DNA from: Fibrella forsythiae
GTDB taxonomy: Bacteria > Bacteroidota > Bacteroidia > Cytophagales > Spirosomataceae
Assembly: GCF_017353175.1 (NCBI RefSeq)
Contig: NZ_JAFMYW010000001.1
Location: 186,001 to 250,000 of the forward strand
Length of the DNA: 64,000 bases
Direction: 5' to 3'
The translations under genes and the position numbers were made by a program. Below, piece by piece: positions 16,490-25,752 of the stretch. Under the pieces are notes generated by a model. It saw only the letters and a program-made list of their open reading frames with translations, did not search any database and was not told the origin of the DNA. The stretch's first letter is position 1. Each line of letters starts with the position of its first letter.

Positions 16490-16921
16490 CTACCGGCCCG
16501 ACAGGGTGCCCAGCAGCAGACGGGTGGTGAATCGGAAAGGTTCGTTGGTCATTTGCACGGTAGCAGACACACTCACATCGGCCAGCCGACGGGTATTCCC
16601 TGGTAGTCCGTCGATACCGGCTGACGATTGTATGACAACGCGCACGGTAACATCCCGGAGTCTGGGCTCCTGCTGTTTAATGGCCTCCGTCAGCGATTTG
16701 GTCAGTTCAGCCTCCCAGGTATATTGGTTCACGGTATGGTCGAACTCGGTATCCCAGATCGAATTACCAAAAGCCGGATCGCTTCGCAGCTCGTTGAAGC
16801 GTGAATGCAGCAACATGTTCAGAAACTGGGCGATCGACGCGCCGATGTCGCAAGTAGGCAGATCAGTACCCGTCATCAGCCTGCTTAGCCGAATGGGGTA
16901 GCGGTAATATACGTGGCTCAT
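16490..16921 (-). CDS. tssE: TssE (gp25-like T6SS baseplate protein)
   Basis: The 143-residue protein matches the gp25/TssE family: IGASIAQFLNMLLHSRFNE followed by DPAFGNSIWDTEF, then a helical segment (SLTEAIKQQEPRLRDV) and a beta hairpin with TVRVVIQS and VSATVQM. gp25-like proteins start sheath assembly at the baseplate. It is the first gene of the leftward unit tssE-tssF-outer-membrane protein. It is divergent from vgrG, with a 179-base gap carrying two copies of the T6SS operator-like motif. Confidence 0.88.
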   Translation of the reverse strand: MSHVYYRYPIRLSRLMTGTDLPTCDIGASIAQFLNMLLHSRFNELRSDPAFGNSIWDTEFDHTVNQYTWEAELTKSLTEAIKQQEPRLRDVTVRVVIQSSAGIDGLPGNTRRLADVSVSATVQMTNEPFRFTTRLLLGTLSGR

Positions 16922-17013
16922 AGGATGGAAGAGGGCAGGTTACGTGGCAGCTAATGGCCGAAATAATAGCCTAAATTGGCCTATTTGCGGTTAACACAGT
17001 TGCCATGTTACTG

Positions 17014-17051
17014 ATATATATTGGGCGGTATGGTAGTATATACTGAGCGGT
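17014..17051. promoter_or_regulatory. T6SS operator candidate: direct repeat in the tssE/vgrG divergent promoter
   Basis: Two copies of the same half-site, ATATATATTGGGCGGT (17014-17029) and GTATATACTGAGCGGT (17036-17051), lie 22 bases apart in the same orientation, about two helical turns. They match AAATATATTGAGTGGT from the tssB inverted repeat closely. The position between divergent tssE and vgrG would let one factor control both. I see no convincing TAnnTTTG box next to them. Confidence 0.55.
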
Positions 17052-17100
17052 TTGTTTACGCTGAAACGACACCGGAAATAAGGTGAACTTTGTTTCTGAT

Positions 17101-18849
17101 ATGAGCAAGACCGCAACCATCTCTATAGAAGGTACCCGGATAGAAGGGATTCGCCATCTGATCATCGAGCAGTCGATTCATACGTATCATACGTTTGAAC
17201 TGGCTATCGAGCACGAACGACTGAATGACCACTTTTCCATTAATCCGAAGTTTGGTCCGTTTCTAGGCAAGAACATCTCTATAAGTATTGCCGGAGAAGG
17301 GAACATGCCCAAGCTAACGTTCGAAGGAATCATTGCCGAGGAAGGTCTATTTCAGCGCGATGATGAATTCCGGGGTGAGATTGTGTTTCGGGGGCACGGG
17401 CAACCGTATCAGCTGGATAGCCTGCCCGGTATCAGTATGTACGTCGATAAATCACCTACCGATATTGCCAACGCGTGCCTTGCCGGGTATAAGAAGACGA
17501 AAAAAGTTGTCTCAGTTGTTGGCCCAACAGCGGCAATTCCGTACTGCGTTCGTTACCGGGAGACCTACTGGAATTTCTTACGCCGATTGGCCTACGACTA
17601 CGGTGCCTGGTTTTATTACGACGGGCAGGTGCTGAATTTTACGCAGACTCCAGGCTCGGCACCACCCGTGAAGTTGACTTTTGGGGCCGACCTAACCTGG
17701 CTACGAACCGGGAGCCGTGCGGTAGCACTGCACCATAAACAGATCGATTATTTCTCCGAAACACACACGAATCAGACAGCCGAAGGAATGGCCAATCCAC
17801 TCCTGTTTGCTACTATGGACGAGCTGTTTCAGACGGGGCATCGGAAATCGAATTTAGCGGCTGATGTGGCTCCGCTGGCGCTCAACAGATCTGAGTCACA
17901 GAAATCACTGACCCAGTTTACCACTGGACGAACCGTTATACCCGGCATATCGCCAGGTACGTCGCTTCAGATTGGCGCAACCTTGTCGGGCGATCAGATT
18001 GGCGAGTTACACGTGCTGTCGGTGCGGCATGTCTTGGATCAGATGGGCGATTACTACAATGAATTTGAAGCTACCTCGGGCGATTTTAAACGCATGCCTC
18101 CAGACGTGCTCCATCGCCCTCAGGTTGGCCCTCAGCTGGGTGAGGTGACAGACAACAAAGATCCCAAAAACCTGGGCCGGGTAAAGGTTCGTCTGGAATG
18201 GATGGATAGCGGCACAACCCCCTGGATCAGGACGGTCATGCCCAGTTTCGGCAAAGGAGAACGACCCGTAAAAAACCGTGGCTTCCAGTTCGTGCCCGAT
18301 GTGGGTGACCAGGTGCTGGTTGCCTATGAGCAGAACGACCCCGACCGGCCGGTGGTAATGGGTGCATTACCTCATTACGTCAACGCGGGCATGGATACCC
18401 CCGCCGTGAAAGAGCACCACATCAGCGTAATGAGTGGCAGCATTCTCCGCTTTGTTGACACCGCCACGGTACATGAATTTCATATGGAGGTGAACCCCCA
18501 AAATACGATCTTCATCAAGGTCGACAGCAGTATGGGTACCATCACGGTGAAATCAAACGATAAAATACGAATCGAGGCCACCAACCAGATCGACATCGAG
18601 GCCATGACCATCAACATCAAGGGGCAGAATGTGAACATCAATGGTAGTATCAAAGTAGACGTAAAAGGAGGGGAAATTGCCGAAAAAGCCACAGGGCCAG
18701 CTTCTTTTGAAGGGGCAACGGTTGATATAAAAGCCACGAGTACGCTCAACGCCACGGGGGCCATGACCAAAGTGGCAGGAACGGGCATGGCAACTCTGGA
18801 ATCGTCGGGTATCACCACGGTGAAAGGCTCGATGGTGATGGTGAACTAA
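17101..18849 (+). CDS. tssI: VgrG/TssI (T6SS spike protein)
   Basis: With the ATG at 17101 the protein has 582 residues; an in-frame GTG at 17083 would add six. It has the VgrG order: gp27-like N-terminal domain (about 1-330), gp5-like OB-fold (about 345-440) with GRVKVRLEWMD, TPWIRTVMP, FVPDVGDQVLVAYEQNDPD and GALPH, then a repetitive C-terminal beta-helix of short Ile/Val/Asn strands (IRIEA, IDIEA, INIKGQNVNINGSIKVDVKG). There is no extra effector domain at the C-terminus, so it is not an evolved VgrG. No PAAR gene follows; instead a TPR gene overlaps its stop codon. Confidence 0.93.
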   Translation: MSKTATISIEGTRIEGIRHLIIEQSIHTYHTFELAIEHERLNDHFSINPKFGPFLGKNISISIAGEGNMPKLTFEGIIAEEGLFQRDDEFRGEIVFRGHGQPYQLDSLPGISMYVDKSPTDIANACLAGYKKTKKVVSVVGPTAAIPYCVRYRETYWNFLRRLAYDYGAWFYYDGQVLNFTQTPGSAPPVKLTFGADLTWLRTGSRAVALHHKQIDYFSETHTNQTAEGMANPLLFATMDELFQTGHRKSNLAADVAPLALNRSESQKSLTQFTTGRTVIPGISPGTSLQIGATLSGDQIGELHVLSVRHVLDQMGDYYNEFEATSGDFKRMPPDVLHRPQVGPQLGEVTDNKDPKNLGRVKVRLEWMDSGTTPWIRTVMPSFGKGERPVKNRGFQFVPDVGDQVLVAYEQNDPDRPVVMGALPHYVNAGMDTPAVKEHHISVMSGSILRFVDTATVHEFHMEVNPQNTIFIKVDSSMGTITVKSNDKIRIEATNQIDIEAMTINIKGQNVNINGSIKVDVKGGEIAEKATGPASFEGATVDIKATSTLNATGAMTKVAGTGMATLESSGITTVKGSMVMVN

Positions 18850-19481
18850 TGGAAACGGCAACGTACCCAGTCGCAATTTTAGCCCTTCAGCATGCCCTCG
18901 GGCAGGAGAAGGAGTCAGCTATACGGCAGGCGGTCGGCCAGTGCCTGATGAGTATGGAGGTGGTGGCTCATCCGATCCTGGGCGGTGGTATGTTTATGAT
19001 GGCCGGCCATTATTTCCTCCGGCAAAAGCAGTATGCCGACGCCCGGACGCTGTATCAGCAGGGAAACAAAGTTTACTCAGATGCCTATGCGCTGGCGATA
19101 CCAGGCGCAGACTGGCTGTGCGTTCAGGCCATGCTTTGTGAAGCGCAAACGTACTATCGGGCCGGAAAGCACCCCCAGGCTTTACGCGTGTGGCAGGATA
19201 CGCACCGTTTCGCATCCGCCCTGCCCGACCCGTCGCCATTAAGCATAGAAGTAGCTGTCCGACTGGCAGAAGCCTACCGGCGAGACGGCCAGCGCCGCCA
19301 GTCGGTGGCGTTATACGAAGAAGCGCTGACCTTGGCCGAATGGCTGCCCAGGTCACTTTGCCCGGTACCCTTATTACACGTGGTGCATAAAAATTACCTG
19401 CCGCTCCTGGATATTACGCACGACCGCCGCCGCCTTCAGGTACGTATCGATACGTTACTTAAAGAGCCTGATGTAGTGTAG
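18849..19481 (+). CDS. TPR-like protein translationally coupled to vgrG
   Basis: The 210-residue soluble protein is all-helical with TPR-like repeats (HYFLRQKQYADARTLYQQGN; AQTYYRAGKHPQALRVWQD; AEAYRRDGQRRQSVALYEEA). The spacing is about 34-40 residues and small or aromatic residues sit at TPR consensus positions. The stop codon of vgrG and this ATG share a base (TAATG), which strongly implies coupled translation. Genes directly after vgrG often encode effector-loading adaptors or chaperones, so an adaptor role is a reasonable inference. No toxin-like gene follows it. Confidence 0.7.
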   Translation: METATYPVAILALQHALGQEKESAIRQAVGQCLMSMEVVAHPILGGGMFMMAGHYFLRQKQYADARTLYQQGNKVYSDAYALAIPGADWLCVQAMLCEAQTYYRAGKHPQALRVWQDTHRFASALPDPSPLSIEVAVRLAEAYRRDGQRRQSVALYEEALTLAEWLPRSLCPVPLLHVVHKNYLPLLDITHDRRRLQVRIDTLLKEPDVV

Positions 19482-19619
19482 CTGGGGGTAATATGGGCTT
19501 TATGGCTGCATAAACACGCCACTGACGCGCATTGCTGAACAATACAACGGGGCTATCGTTCGGATACTAAAACCAGGATAACGCGGATATGGACCGCGAC
19601 GCCTGACGGAGGCATACAA

Positions 19620-20414
19620 ATGACAAGTGAACGAATAGGTATCGGCCAACTTTGGCTCCTGATACTGCTGTGGCTGAGTGGAGGAGTTGTTGCGGCACAG
19701 AGTCGTGTTCTTGATCATAATGCCATTGGCTGGTATACGTACAATGGCGATCATAAAATCAGCAAGAACTGGGCAATACATACCGAATATCAATGGAGGC
19801 GCATCGAGCTGATACGTACCTGGCAACAATCGCTGGCCCGGTTGGGGCTGGTTCGCAGCCTGAGTGACCGCGTAAAGGCTGGTGTGGGCTATACCTATTT
19901 TACAACCTTTCCATATGGTAAATATCCGCAGGCCGATGCGGGTGTGCCCTATTCAGAACATCGCATACACGAGGATATTCAGTTTAAAAGCAGCTACGGA
20001 ACGCTTGACCTGACGCAGCGTTTCCGGCTGGAACAGCGCTGGCTTGCGACCTTGTCGGAACAAAATCCTCGACAGGTAGCTGACTGGGAATTTCAGAACC
20101 GTATTCGGTACCAGATTGCCGGTGAGTTGCCGCTGAGTGGCCCCACTATCGACGATGGGGAGTTCTACCTGAACTTCTTTGATGAAGTGTTTATTGGATT
20201 TGGCCAAAACGTCGGGCAGAATATTTTCAATCAAAACCGGCTCTCCGGCGGGCTAGGTTACCAGTTCGGCGACAACCTGCAGATCGAGCTAAATTACCTG
20301 AATCAGGTGGTTCAGCATGCTGACCTTGACCAGACGACTGGCAAGCCGGTCTTCGAGATCAATAATGGCTTTCGGCTGAATCTGGTCTACAACATTGATT
20401 TTACAAAGGAGTAA
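19620..20414 (+). CDS. DUF2490 family outer-membrane protein
   Basis: The 264-residue protein has a signal peptide ending around VVAAQ and then alternating beta strands typical of a small outer-membrane barrel: AIGWYTYNGDHKISKNWAIH, EYQWRR, AGVGYTYFTTFPYG, DLTQRFRLEQRW, FQNRIRYQI and a closing NNGFRLNLVYNI. The pattern of EYQWRR, the RxEQRW motif and FEINNGFRLN matches the Bacteroidota DUF2490 family, whose function is unknown. A GGAGG sequence lies 8 bases before the ATG. It lies 138 bases after the T6SS TPR gene and is probably a separate unit. Confidence 0.8.
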   Translation: MTSERIGIGQLWLLILLWLSGGVVAAQSRVLDHNAIGWYTYNGDHKISKNWAIHTEYQWRRIELIRTWQQSLARLGLVRSLSDRVKAGVGYTYFTTFPYGKYPQADAGVPYSEHRIHEDIQFKSSYGTLDLTQRFRLEQRWLATLSEQNPRQVADWEFQNRIRYQIAGELPLSGPTIDDGEFYLNFFDEVFIGFGQNVGQNIFNQNRLSGGLGYQFGDNLQIELNYLNQVVQHADLDQTTGKPVFEINNGFRLNLVYNIDFTKE

Positions 20415-20525
20415 GAAAGGGTGTCAGGAATGTCATGATACCCCCCTCATGTTGGCGTTTTTGCAGGTCTGTCGCTTCGGCCGTTACGGGTATTTTTGTC
20501 AGGTAATCTCTTAAACAACAGATAC

Positions 20526-20936
20526 ATGGCAACGAAGATCTTTGTAAACCTTCCCATTAAAGAGCTCAAGCGCTCTGTCGAATTCTTCACTAAACTTGGC
20601 TATCAGTTCAACGCCCAGTTTACCAATGAAACCACAACCAGCATGATTATCAGTGATGATATCTATGTGATGCTGCTGGAAGAGCCGGTTTTTAAGTCAT
20701 TCACGAAGAAAGCTATTGCCGATACCACTCAAACTGCCGAGATGATCATAGCGCTGTCTGCCGATAGTCGTGAGGCGGTGAACGAACTGGTCAGGAAAGC
20801 GGTGGATGCCGGGGCCACAACGCCGACCCCTCCACAAGACCACGGATTTATGTATGGTCATGGCTTTCAGGATCTGGATGGGCACCTTTGGGAAGTATTC
20901 TTCATGGAGCCGGACTATGTGCACAAGCAAGGTTAG
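20526..20936 (+). CDS. VOC-family (glyoxalase/bleomycin-resistance fold) protein
   Basis: The ATG at 20526 gives 136 residues, the normal length for a one-unit VOC protein. It starts IFVNLPIKELKRSVEFFTKL and ends HGFQDLDGHLWEVFFMEPDY, the hallmark first and last strands of this fold, with the metal-site Glu near the end (WEVFF). Substrates are not predictable; many such proteins in Bacteroidota are annotated only as glyoxalase/extradiol dioxygenase superfamily. It is a single gene closed by a strong palindrome at 20962-21005. Confidence 0.85.
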   Translation: MATKIFVNLPIKELKRSVEFFTKLGYQFNAQFTNETTTSMIISDDIYVMLLEEPVFKSFTKKAIADTTQTAEMIIALSADSREAVNELVRKAVDAGATTPTPPQDHGFMYGHGFQDLDGHLWEVFFMEPDYVHKQG

Positions 20937-20961
20937 AATGGTTGATTCGCACTGAAGAGAG

Positions 20962-21005
20962 TTGCTGACGCTGAGCCCTCTGATCAGAGGGCTCAGCGTC
21001 AGCAA
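20962..21005. terminator. Perfect 44-base palindrome between convergent genes
   Basis: The stretch 20962-21005 is perfectly self-complementary (left half TTGCTGACGCTGAGCCCTCT plus GA, right half its exact complement) with no unpaired loop in DNA. It sits between the stop of the VOC gene (20936) and the stop of the leftward membrane-protein gene (21015). The likely role is a bidirectional terminator, although U-runs are weak on both sides. Complete absence of a spacer is unusual for a terminator and could let it extrude as a cruciform. Confidence 0.75.
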
Positions 21006-21014
21006 TACACAAAA

Positions 21015-21377
21015 CTACTTCCTGAATGGATGACCTAACCAGATGAGCAGTAGGGGCATCAGTAAAAAAGGAATCTCGGTCAGGGCGATTTTGAGGTTAC
21101 CAACCCGCAGGGAATAGGCCATGATGAGCAGAATGATGATGGCATTTAGCAGGTTCCCGACAAAGAACGTTTGCGGAAACAGTACCAGGCCACCAACTGC
21201 CAGCGATGCGATGCTGATAACCAGCAAAATTGGCCTACTGATCTGTAAATCAGCCATCATCTTCGCCTCTTCGGGGCTGACGTTTCCCGATATTCCGCCC
21301 CAGCCGTGCTTAACACTAAGCAAGGCCGTGACCAGAATAAGCGCGCTACTGATGAGTTTCATGGTGAGGCTGGTCAT
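21015..21377 (-). CDS. Small polytopic membrane protein
   Basis: The 120-residue protein has four predicted membrane helices (LISSALILVTALLS; ILLVISIASLAVGGLVLF; NLLNAIIILLIMAYSL; IPFLLMPLLLIWL) with a short soluble loop after the first. The size and four-helix layout recall DoxX-like and related small membrane families, but I cannot name a family with confidence. It starts 4 bases after the stop of the short-chain dehydrogenase gene, so the two are surely one unit. Confidence 0.7.
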   Translation of the reverse strand: MTSLTMKLISSALILVTALLSVKHGWGGISGNVSPEEAKMMADLQISRPILLVISIASLAVGGLVLFPQTFFVGNLLNAIIILLIMAYSLRVGNLKIALTEIPFLLMPLLLIWLGHPFRK

Positions 21378-21381
21378 CTGC

Positions 21382-22146
21382 TTACAGATTCATGCCGCCC
21401 GACACCTCAATACGCTGCGCGTTGATCCAGCGGGCTTCTTCGGTACACAGGAAAGCAACTACGCCGCCGATATCGTCGGGAAGACCGACACGACCGAGTG
21501 CCGTTACTGAGGCTATGTGTTTGTTTACGTGTTCGTTGTCGCGCACAATGCCGCCGCCGAAATCGGTTTCAATGGCACCGGGTGCAACCACGTTGACGGT
21601 TATGCTGCGAGAGCCAAGCTCGGCGGCCATGTACTTAGTCAGTGTTTCGATAGCGCCTTTCAATGAGGCATAAACGGCATAGCCAGGACTGGTGAAACGA
21701 GCTAATCCGGTTGAGATATTGATAATCCGCCCACCGTTATTCAGGAGAGGAAGTAAGTGCTGGGTTAGGAAAAAGACGCCCTTGAAGTGAATGTTTGTCA
21801 ACAAATCAAAGTCATCAGTAGTGGTTTTGCCAATCGGGGTGTTGGCCGCAATACCCGCGTTATTGATCAGAAAATCGAACCGGTCAGTGCCGAACGTTTC
21901 CTTTAACGTGGCCGTAAACTGACTAACGAACGTATCGAAACCAGATACATCGCCGGTATTCAACTGCAGGGCGGCGGCTTTCTGGCCAAGCTGCTGAATG
22001 TCAGCGACAACAGCCAGGGCTTCATCGGCTCTGGCGTGGTAGGTAAGAATAACGTTGATTCCTTTCCTGGCGAGGCTCAGCGCCATGTTTTTTCCGAGTC
22101 CGCGGCTACCGCCGGTTACCAGGGCAATTTTCGGGTTTTGTTCCAT
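21382..22146 (-). CDS. Short-chain dehydrogenase/reductase (SDR)
   Basis: The 254-residue protein is a classical SDR. It has the cofactor glycine motif TGGSRGLGKNMALSLA (about 10-25), NNAGIAANTP (about 93), the catalytic Ser region INISTGLARF, the YxxxK pair as YASLKGA, and the family C-terminus AFLCTEEARWINAQRIEVSGG. SDRs oxidise or reduce alcohols, aldehydes or ketones with NAD(P)(H). The Arg in the Rossmann loop suggests NADPH preference, which is an inference. An AraC-type regulator gene lies 97 bases upstream in the same direction. Confidence 0.9.
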   Translation of the reverse strand: MEQNPKIALVTGGSRGLGKNMALSLARKGINVILTYHARADEALAVVADIQQLGQKAAALQLNTGDVSGFDTFVSQFTATLKETFGTDRFDFLINNAGIAANTPIGKTTTDDFDLLTNIHFKGVFFLTQHLLPLLNNGGRIINISTGLARFTSPGYAVYASLKGAIETLTKYMAAELGSRSITVNVVAPGAIETDFGGGIVRDNEHVNKHIASVTALGRVGLPDDIGGVVAFLCTEEARWINAQRIEVSGGMNL

Positions 22147-22243
22147 TTTTAGTCGTGTAATTAATGGAACAAAGGTCAGCCAGGAATGGCGTCAATTGGT
22201 TGCAAACATCAATCGGTTGCTTGCAAAAATCAAATCCTTCCGC

Positions 22244-23152
22244 TTAAGCCCGGTAGGCAAGTGGCGAAAAAGAGGTCTGCTTCCTGAAAAAGTTCGAGAA
22301 ATGGGCTACCTCTTCGAAGCCCAGGCAGTAGGCTATTTCTGAAATGGTCCAGTCGGTTTGTTTTAGCAGAATCTTGGCTTCCTGTACAACCCGGCTGCCG
22401 ATTAAAACGGTGGTTGTTTTACCCGTATTTTCTTTCAATACTTTGTTGAGGTGATTAACATGTACCGACAGTCGGTTGGCATATTCATTGGCCGTACGCA
22501 GGCTGAGCTTTTGTTGCGGTGACTCGATCGGAAATTGTCGTTCAAGCAGTTCGATAAACAGCGATGAGATGCGGGCCGACGCCGTATGGGTCGGATACAT
22601 CGATGTGGCAGGCTGGAGCTTCTGGCCGTAATGAATCAGTTCGAGCACATAATTCCGCAGCAGATCATACTTGAACGCATAGTCTGAGGAGAGCTCTTTA
22701 TGCATTTTCCTGAAGATAAACGCTATCTCTGATGCTTCCTCGTCGGAGAGCTGAAAGATGGGGTACCCGCCGGGCTTGAAGATGGGCAGTTCATCCAGCA
22801 CAACGCCGCTCTTCGATTGCACAAGGAATTCTTCCGTAAACAGGCAAAAATGGCCGGCCTGATTGTCATCTTGCGGAAGCCAGTGATACGGCACTTTAGG
22901 TGTGCCAAACAAAAGCGCATTCTGTTCGATCTCGACGACCTTGTCTGCATATTCCGCCCGGTTATGCCCGCTGATAAAGCTGATCTTGTAATAGGCTCGC
23001 CGGTTGTAGGGCATCCCGATCGGTTTCTTCTTGTTTGCGGCAATCAGATCGGCCACACTGAATACATTGAAGTGCCCAATCTCTTTACCGAGGCCCTGCG
23101 GAATGAGCGTGGCAATCTCATTGTAAAAGTCTTCCAGCGACGTAGTTTCCAT
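22244..23152 (-). CDS. AraC-family transcriptional regulator
   Basis: Translation probably starts at the ATG at 23152 (METTSLEDFYNE), giving 302 residues; an open frame upstream of it looks non-coding. The N-terminal half is a cupin-like sensor domain. The C-terminal 100 residues form the double helix-turn-helix of the AraC family: LRTANEYANRLSVHVNHLNK, then VVQEAKILLKQTDWTISEIA and YCLGFEEVAHFSNFFRKQTS. This pattern is typical of Bacteroidota regulators annotated as helix-turn-helix domain-containing protein. It likely controls the adjacent SDR/membrane-protein pair. Confidence 0.9.
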   Translation of the reverse strand: METTSLEDFYNEIATLIPQGLGKEIGHFNVFSVADLIAANKKKPIGMPYNRRAYYKISFISGHNRAEYADKVVEIEQNALLFGTPKVPYHWLPQDDNQAGHFCLFTEEFLVQSKSGVVLDELPIFKPGGYPIFQLSDEEASEIAFIFRKMHKELSSDYAFKYDLLRNYVLELIHYGQKLQPATSMYPTHTASARISSLFIELLERQFPIESPQQKLSLRTANEYANRLSVHVNHLNKVLKENTGKTTTVLIGSRVVQEAKILLKQTDWTISEIAYCLGFEEVAHFSNFFRKQTSFSPLAYRA

Positions 23153-23340
23153 TTCTCTATTTGTGAAATTCAAATAAAGGTAGGTCAAATTGGTTCGTTT
23201 GTGTAAAAATCGACGAGTTCGAGCTGTTGGTTTACCGATGGGCTGCACCGGGCAGATAAGTCGCCTTCAGTATAAGGTTGGGTGTAGAACCGGCCAGGTA
23301 CGTTGCCACTAACCGCCTGGCTGATTCCCCGGCCCGGTAA

Positions 23341-25722
23341 TTAACTTTTCCACTGCCAGTCAAGAATCTCTGGCATGTCTTTGCCGTGGCGGGTGATGTA
23401 GTAGTGGTGGTCAACGAGTTTGTCTTTTAGACTTTGTTTCAGGTATGCCCCTCTGTTTCCCAGTTGAGGGAGCCGATCCAGCACATCGATCACGAGGTGA
23501 AAGCGATCCAGTTCGTTCAGAACGGTCATGTCGAATGCCGTGGTGATGGTGCCTTCCTCCTGATAGCCACGAACATGCATGTTGCTGTTATTAGCCCGGT
23601 TGTAAGTGAGTCGGTGAACGAGCCAGGGGTAGCCGTGGAAAGCAAAAATTACCGGTTTGGTTTTGGTGAACAGGGCATCATAATCGGCGTCGCTCAGGCC
23701 GTGCGGGTGTGCTGTATTCCGTTCCAGCTTTAACAGATCAACTACGTTTACGACCCGAATTTTAACGTCGGGCAGATGTTCGCGTAAGATGGAAACGGCG
23801 GCCAATGTTTCAAGGGTAGGTACGTCTCCGCAACACGCCATGACAACATCTGGCTCGGCACCGTCATCAGTACCGGCCCATGCCCAGATACCAATACCTT
23901 CGGTACAGTGTCGTCGGGCGGCATCGATGGTTAGCCATTGGGGGGCAGGGTGCTTACCCGCCACAATCACGTTCACGTAATGACGGCTGCGAAGGCAATG
24001 ATCCATTACCGACAAGAGGCAGTTGGCGTCTGGAGGCAAATAAACGCGAACAATAGATGCCTTTTTGTTAATCACATGGTCAATGAAACCAGGGTCCTGG
24101 TGCGTGAATCCATTGTGGTCCTGTCGCCAGACAGTCGATGTCAGAAAGTAATTCAACGAGGCAATTTTTCGTCGCCAGGGTAACTCCATCGATGTCTTCA
24201 GCCATTTGGCATGCTGATTGAACATCGAATCAACAATATGAATAAACGCTTCGTACGAATTAAAGAGGCCATGACGGCCGGTGAGCAGGTAGCCTTCCAG
24301 CCAGCCTTCGCACTGGTGTTCACTCAACATCTCCATAACACTTCCCGATGAAGCCAGAAATTGATCGTTCTCCCGTTCGTCGGCCATCCACTGACGATTT
24401 GTAACGCCGAAAACGGCCTCCAGCCGGTTCGACAGGGTTTCGTCGGGACCAAATACTCTGAAGTTTCGGGGGCTTTGATTGTCGGAAATGATTTTCGCCA
24501 AAAACTGACCGACCACCTGCGTATCGCTGGCCAATACGCTTCCCGGAGCAGGTACGCCAATGCCGAAATCGGTAAAGTCTGGCATGTGCAGGTCGCGCAG
24601 CAGAAGGCCGCCGTTTGCTACCGGATTGGCACCCATCCGGCGGTTACCTCGCGGGGCTTGCGCGGCCAGTTCGGGCACCAGGCGTCCATGCTCATCAAAA
24701 AGTTCGTCAGGTTTGTAGCTGCGTAGCCAGTTTTCGAGTTGTGTTAGGTGCTCTGGGGGCGAGGTGGCTGATATGGTGATGGGAATCTGATGGGCCCGAA
24801 ACGTGCCTTCATTGGGCTTGCCGTCTACCTTCTTCGGACCAGTCCAGCCTTTGGGCGATGTTAACACGATAACTGGCCAGCGGGGGCGTGTCGTATCTCC
24901 CTCGTGCCGGGCGGCAAACTGACACTGTTGCAGGTGGTTGATAGCCTCATCAAGCGCCGTTGCCATAGCTTCGTGCATCAGGTTGGGCTCGTTTCCGGTT
25001 ACATAATAAGGTGTCCAGCCATAGCCTCGAAGTAGTTGATCCAGTTCATTGTGCGAAATGCGGGCCAGTACGGTTGGGTTCGAAATTTTATACCCGTTCA
25101 GGTGAAGAATGGGCAACACCGCCCCGTCGGTGGCAGGATTTAGAAACTTATTGGAATGCCAGGCGGTGGCTAATGGGCCGGTTTCGGCTTCACCATCGCC
25201 GATGACGCAGGCAGCAATCAGGTCAGGGTTATCAAATACCGCCCCAAAGGCGTGGCTGAGCGAGTAGCCCAGTTCGCCTCCTTCATGAATTGAGCCGGGC
25301 GTTTGCGGCGAGGCATGACTTGATATGCCACCGGGGAATGAAAATTGACAGAACAGCTTTTTAAGGCCCGTTTCGTCCTGAGTAATAGCTGGATAAACCT
25401 CAGAATAGGTGCCTTCCAGATAGGTATTGGCAACGACAGCCGGGCCTCCATGACCGGGCCCCGACAGGTAGATCATGTTTAGGTCAAAGGCCTTGATGAC
25501 TCTATTGAGGTGAGCATAGATGAAATTTTGCCCAGGTGATGTGCCCCAGTGACCAAGCTGTTGTGATTTGACATGTTCAAACCGTAATGGCATGCGCATC
25601 AATGGGTTATCGCGAAGATACAGCTGACCGACCGACAGATAGTTGGCCGCCCGCCAGTACGCATCAATCAGATACAGTTCGTTTGCTGTCAGGTGTTTTT
25701 GTGTCGTTGAGTCGGTTTCCAT
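23341..25722 (-). CDS. xfp: Phosphoketolase (xylulose-5-/fructose-6-phosphate phosphoketolase)
   Basis: The 793-residue enzyme has full family length and motifs: the N-terminal [52 protein letters not shown], the thiamine-diphosphate site [40 protein letters not shown] and KHPAPQWL. Phosphoketolases split xylulose 5-phosphate and/or fructose 6-phosphate to acetyl phosphate plus glyceraldehyde or erythrose phosphate. The acetyl phosphate can feed the acetate kinase encoded just upstream (30-base gap), yielding ATP without oxidation. It is the last gene of the leftward stress/fermentation unit. Confidence 0.95.
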   Translation of the reverse strand: METDSTTQKHLTANELYLIDAYWRAANYLSVGQLYLRDNPLMRMPLRFEHVKSQQLGHWGTSPGQNFIYAHLNRVIKAFDLNMIYLSGPGHGGPAVVANTYLEGTYSEVYPAITQDETGLKKLFCQFSFPGGISSHASPQTPGSIHEGGELGYSLSHAFGAVFDNPDLIAACVIGDGEAETGPLATAWHSNKFLNPATDGAVLPILHLNGYKISNPTVLARISHNELDQLLRGYGWTPYYVTGNEPNLMHEAMATALDEAINHLQQCQFAARHEGDTTRPRWPVIVLTSPKGWTGPKKVDGKPNEGTFRAHQIPITISATSPPEHLTQLENWLRSYKPDELFDEHGRLVPELAAQAPRGNRRMGANPVANGGLLLRDLHMPDFTDFGIGVPAPGSVLASDTQVVGQFLAKIISDNQSPRNFRVFGPDETLSNRLEAVFGVTNRQWMADERENDQFLASSGSVMEMLSEHQCEGWLEGYLLTGRHGLFNSYEAFIHIVDSMFNQHAKWLKTSMELPWRRKIASLNYFLTSTVWRQDHNGFTHQDPGFIDHVINKKASIVRVYLPPDANCLLSVMDHCLRSRHYVNVIVAGKHPAPQWLTIDAARRHCTEGIGIWAWAGTDDGAEPDVVMACCGDVPTLETLAAVSILREHLPDVKIRVVNVVDLLKLERNTAHPHGLSDADYDALFTKTKPVIFAFHGYPWLVHRLTYNRANNSNMHVRGYQEEGTITTAFDMTVLNELDRFHLVIDVLDRLPQLGNRGAYLKQSLKDKLVDHHYYITRHGKDMPEILDWQWKS

Positions 25723-25752
25723 AAAAATAGGTAGGATGAGTAGTAGGATTGG

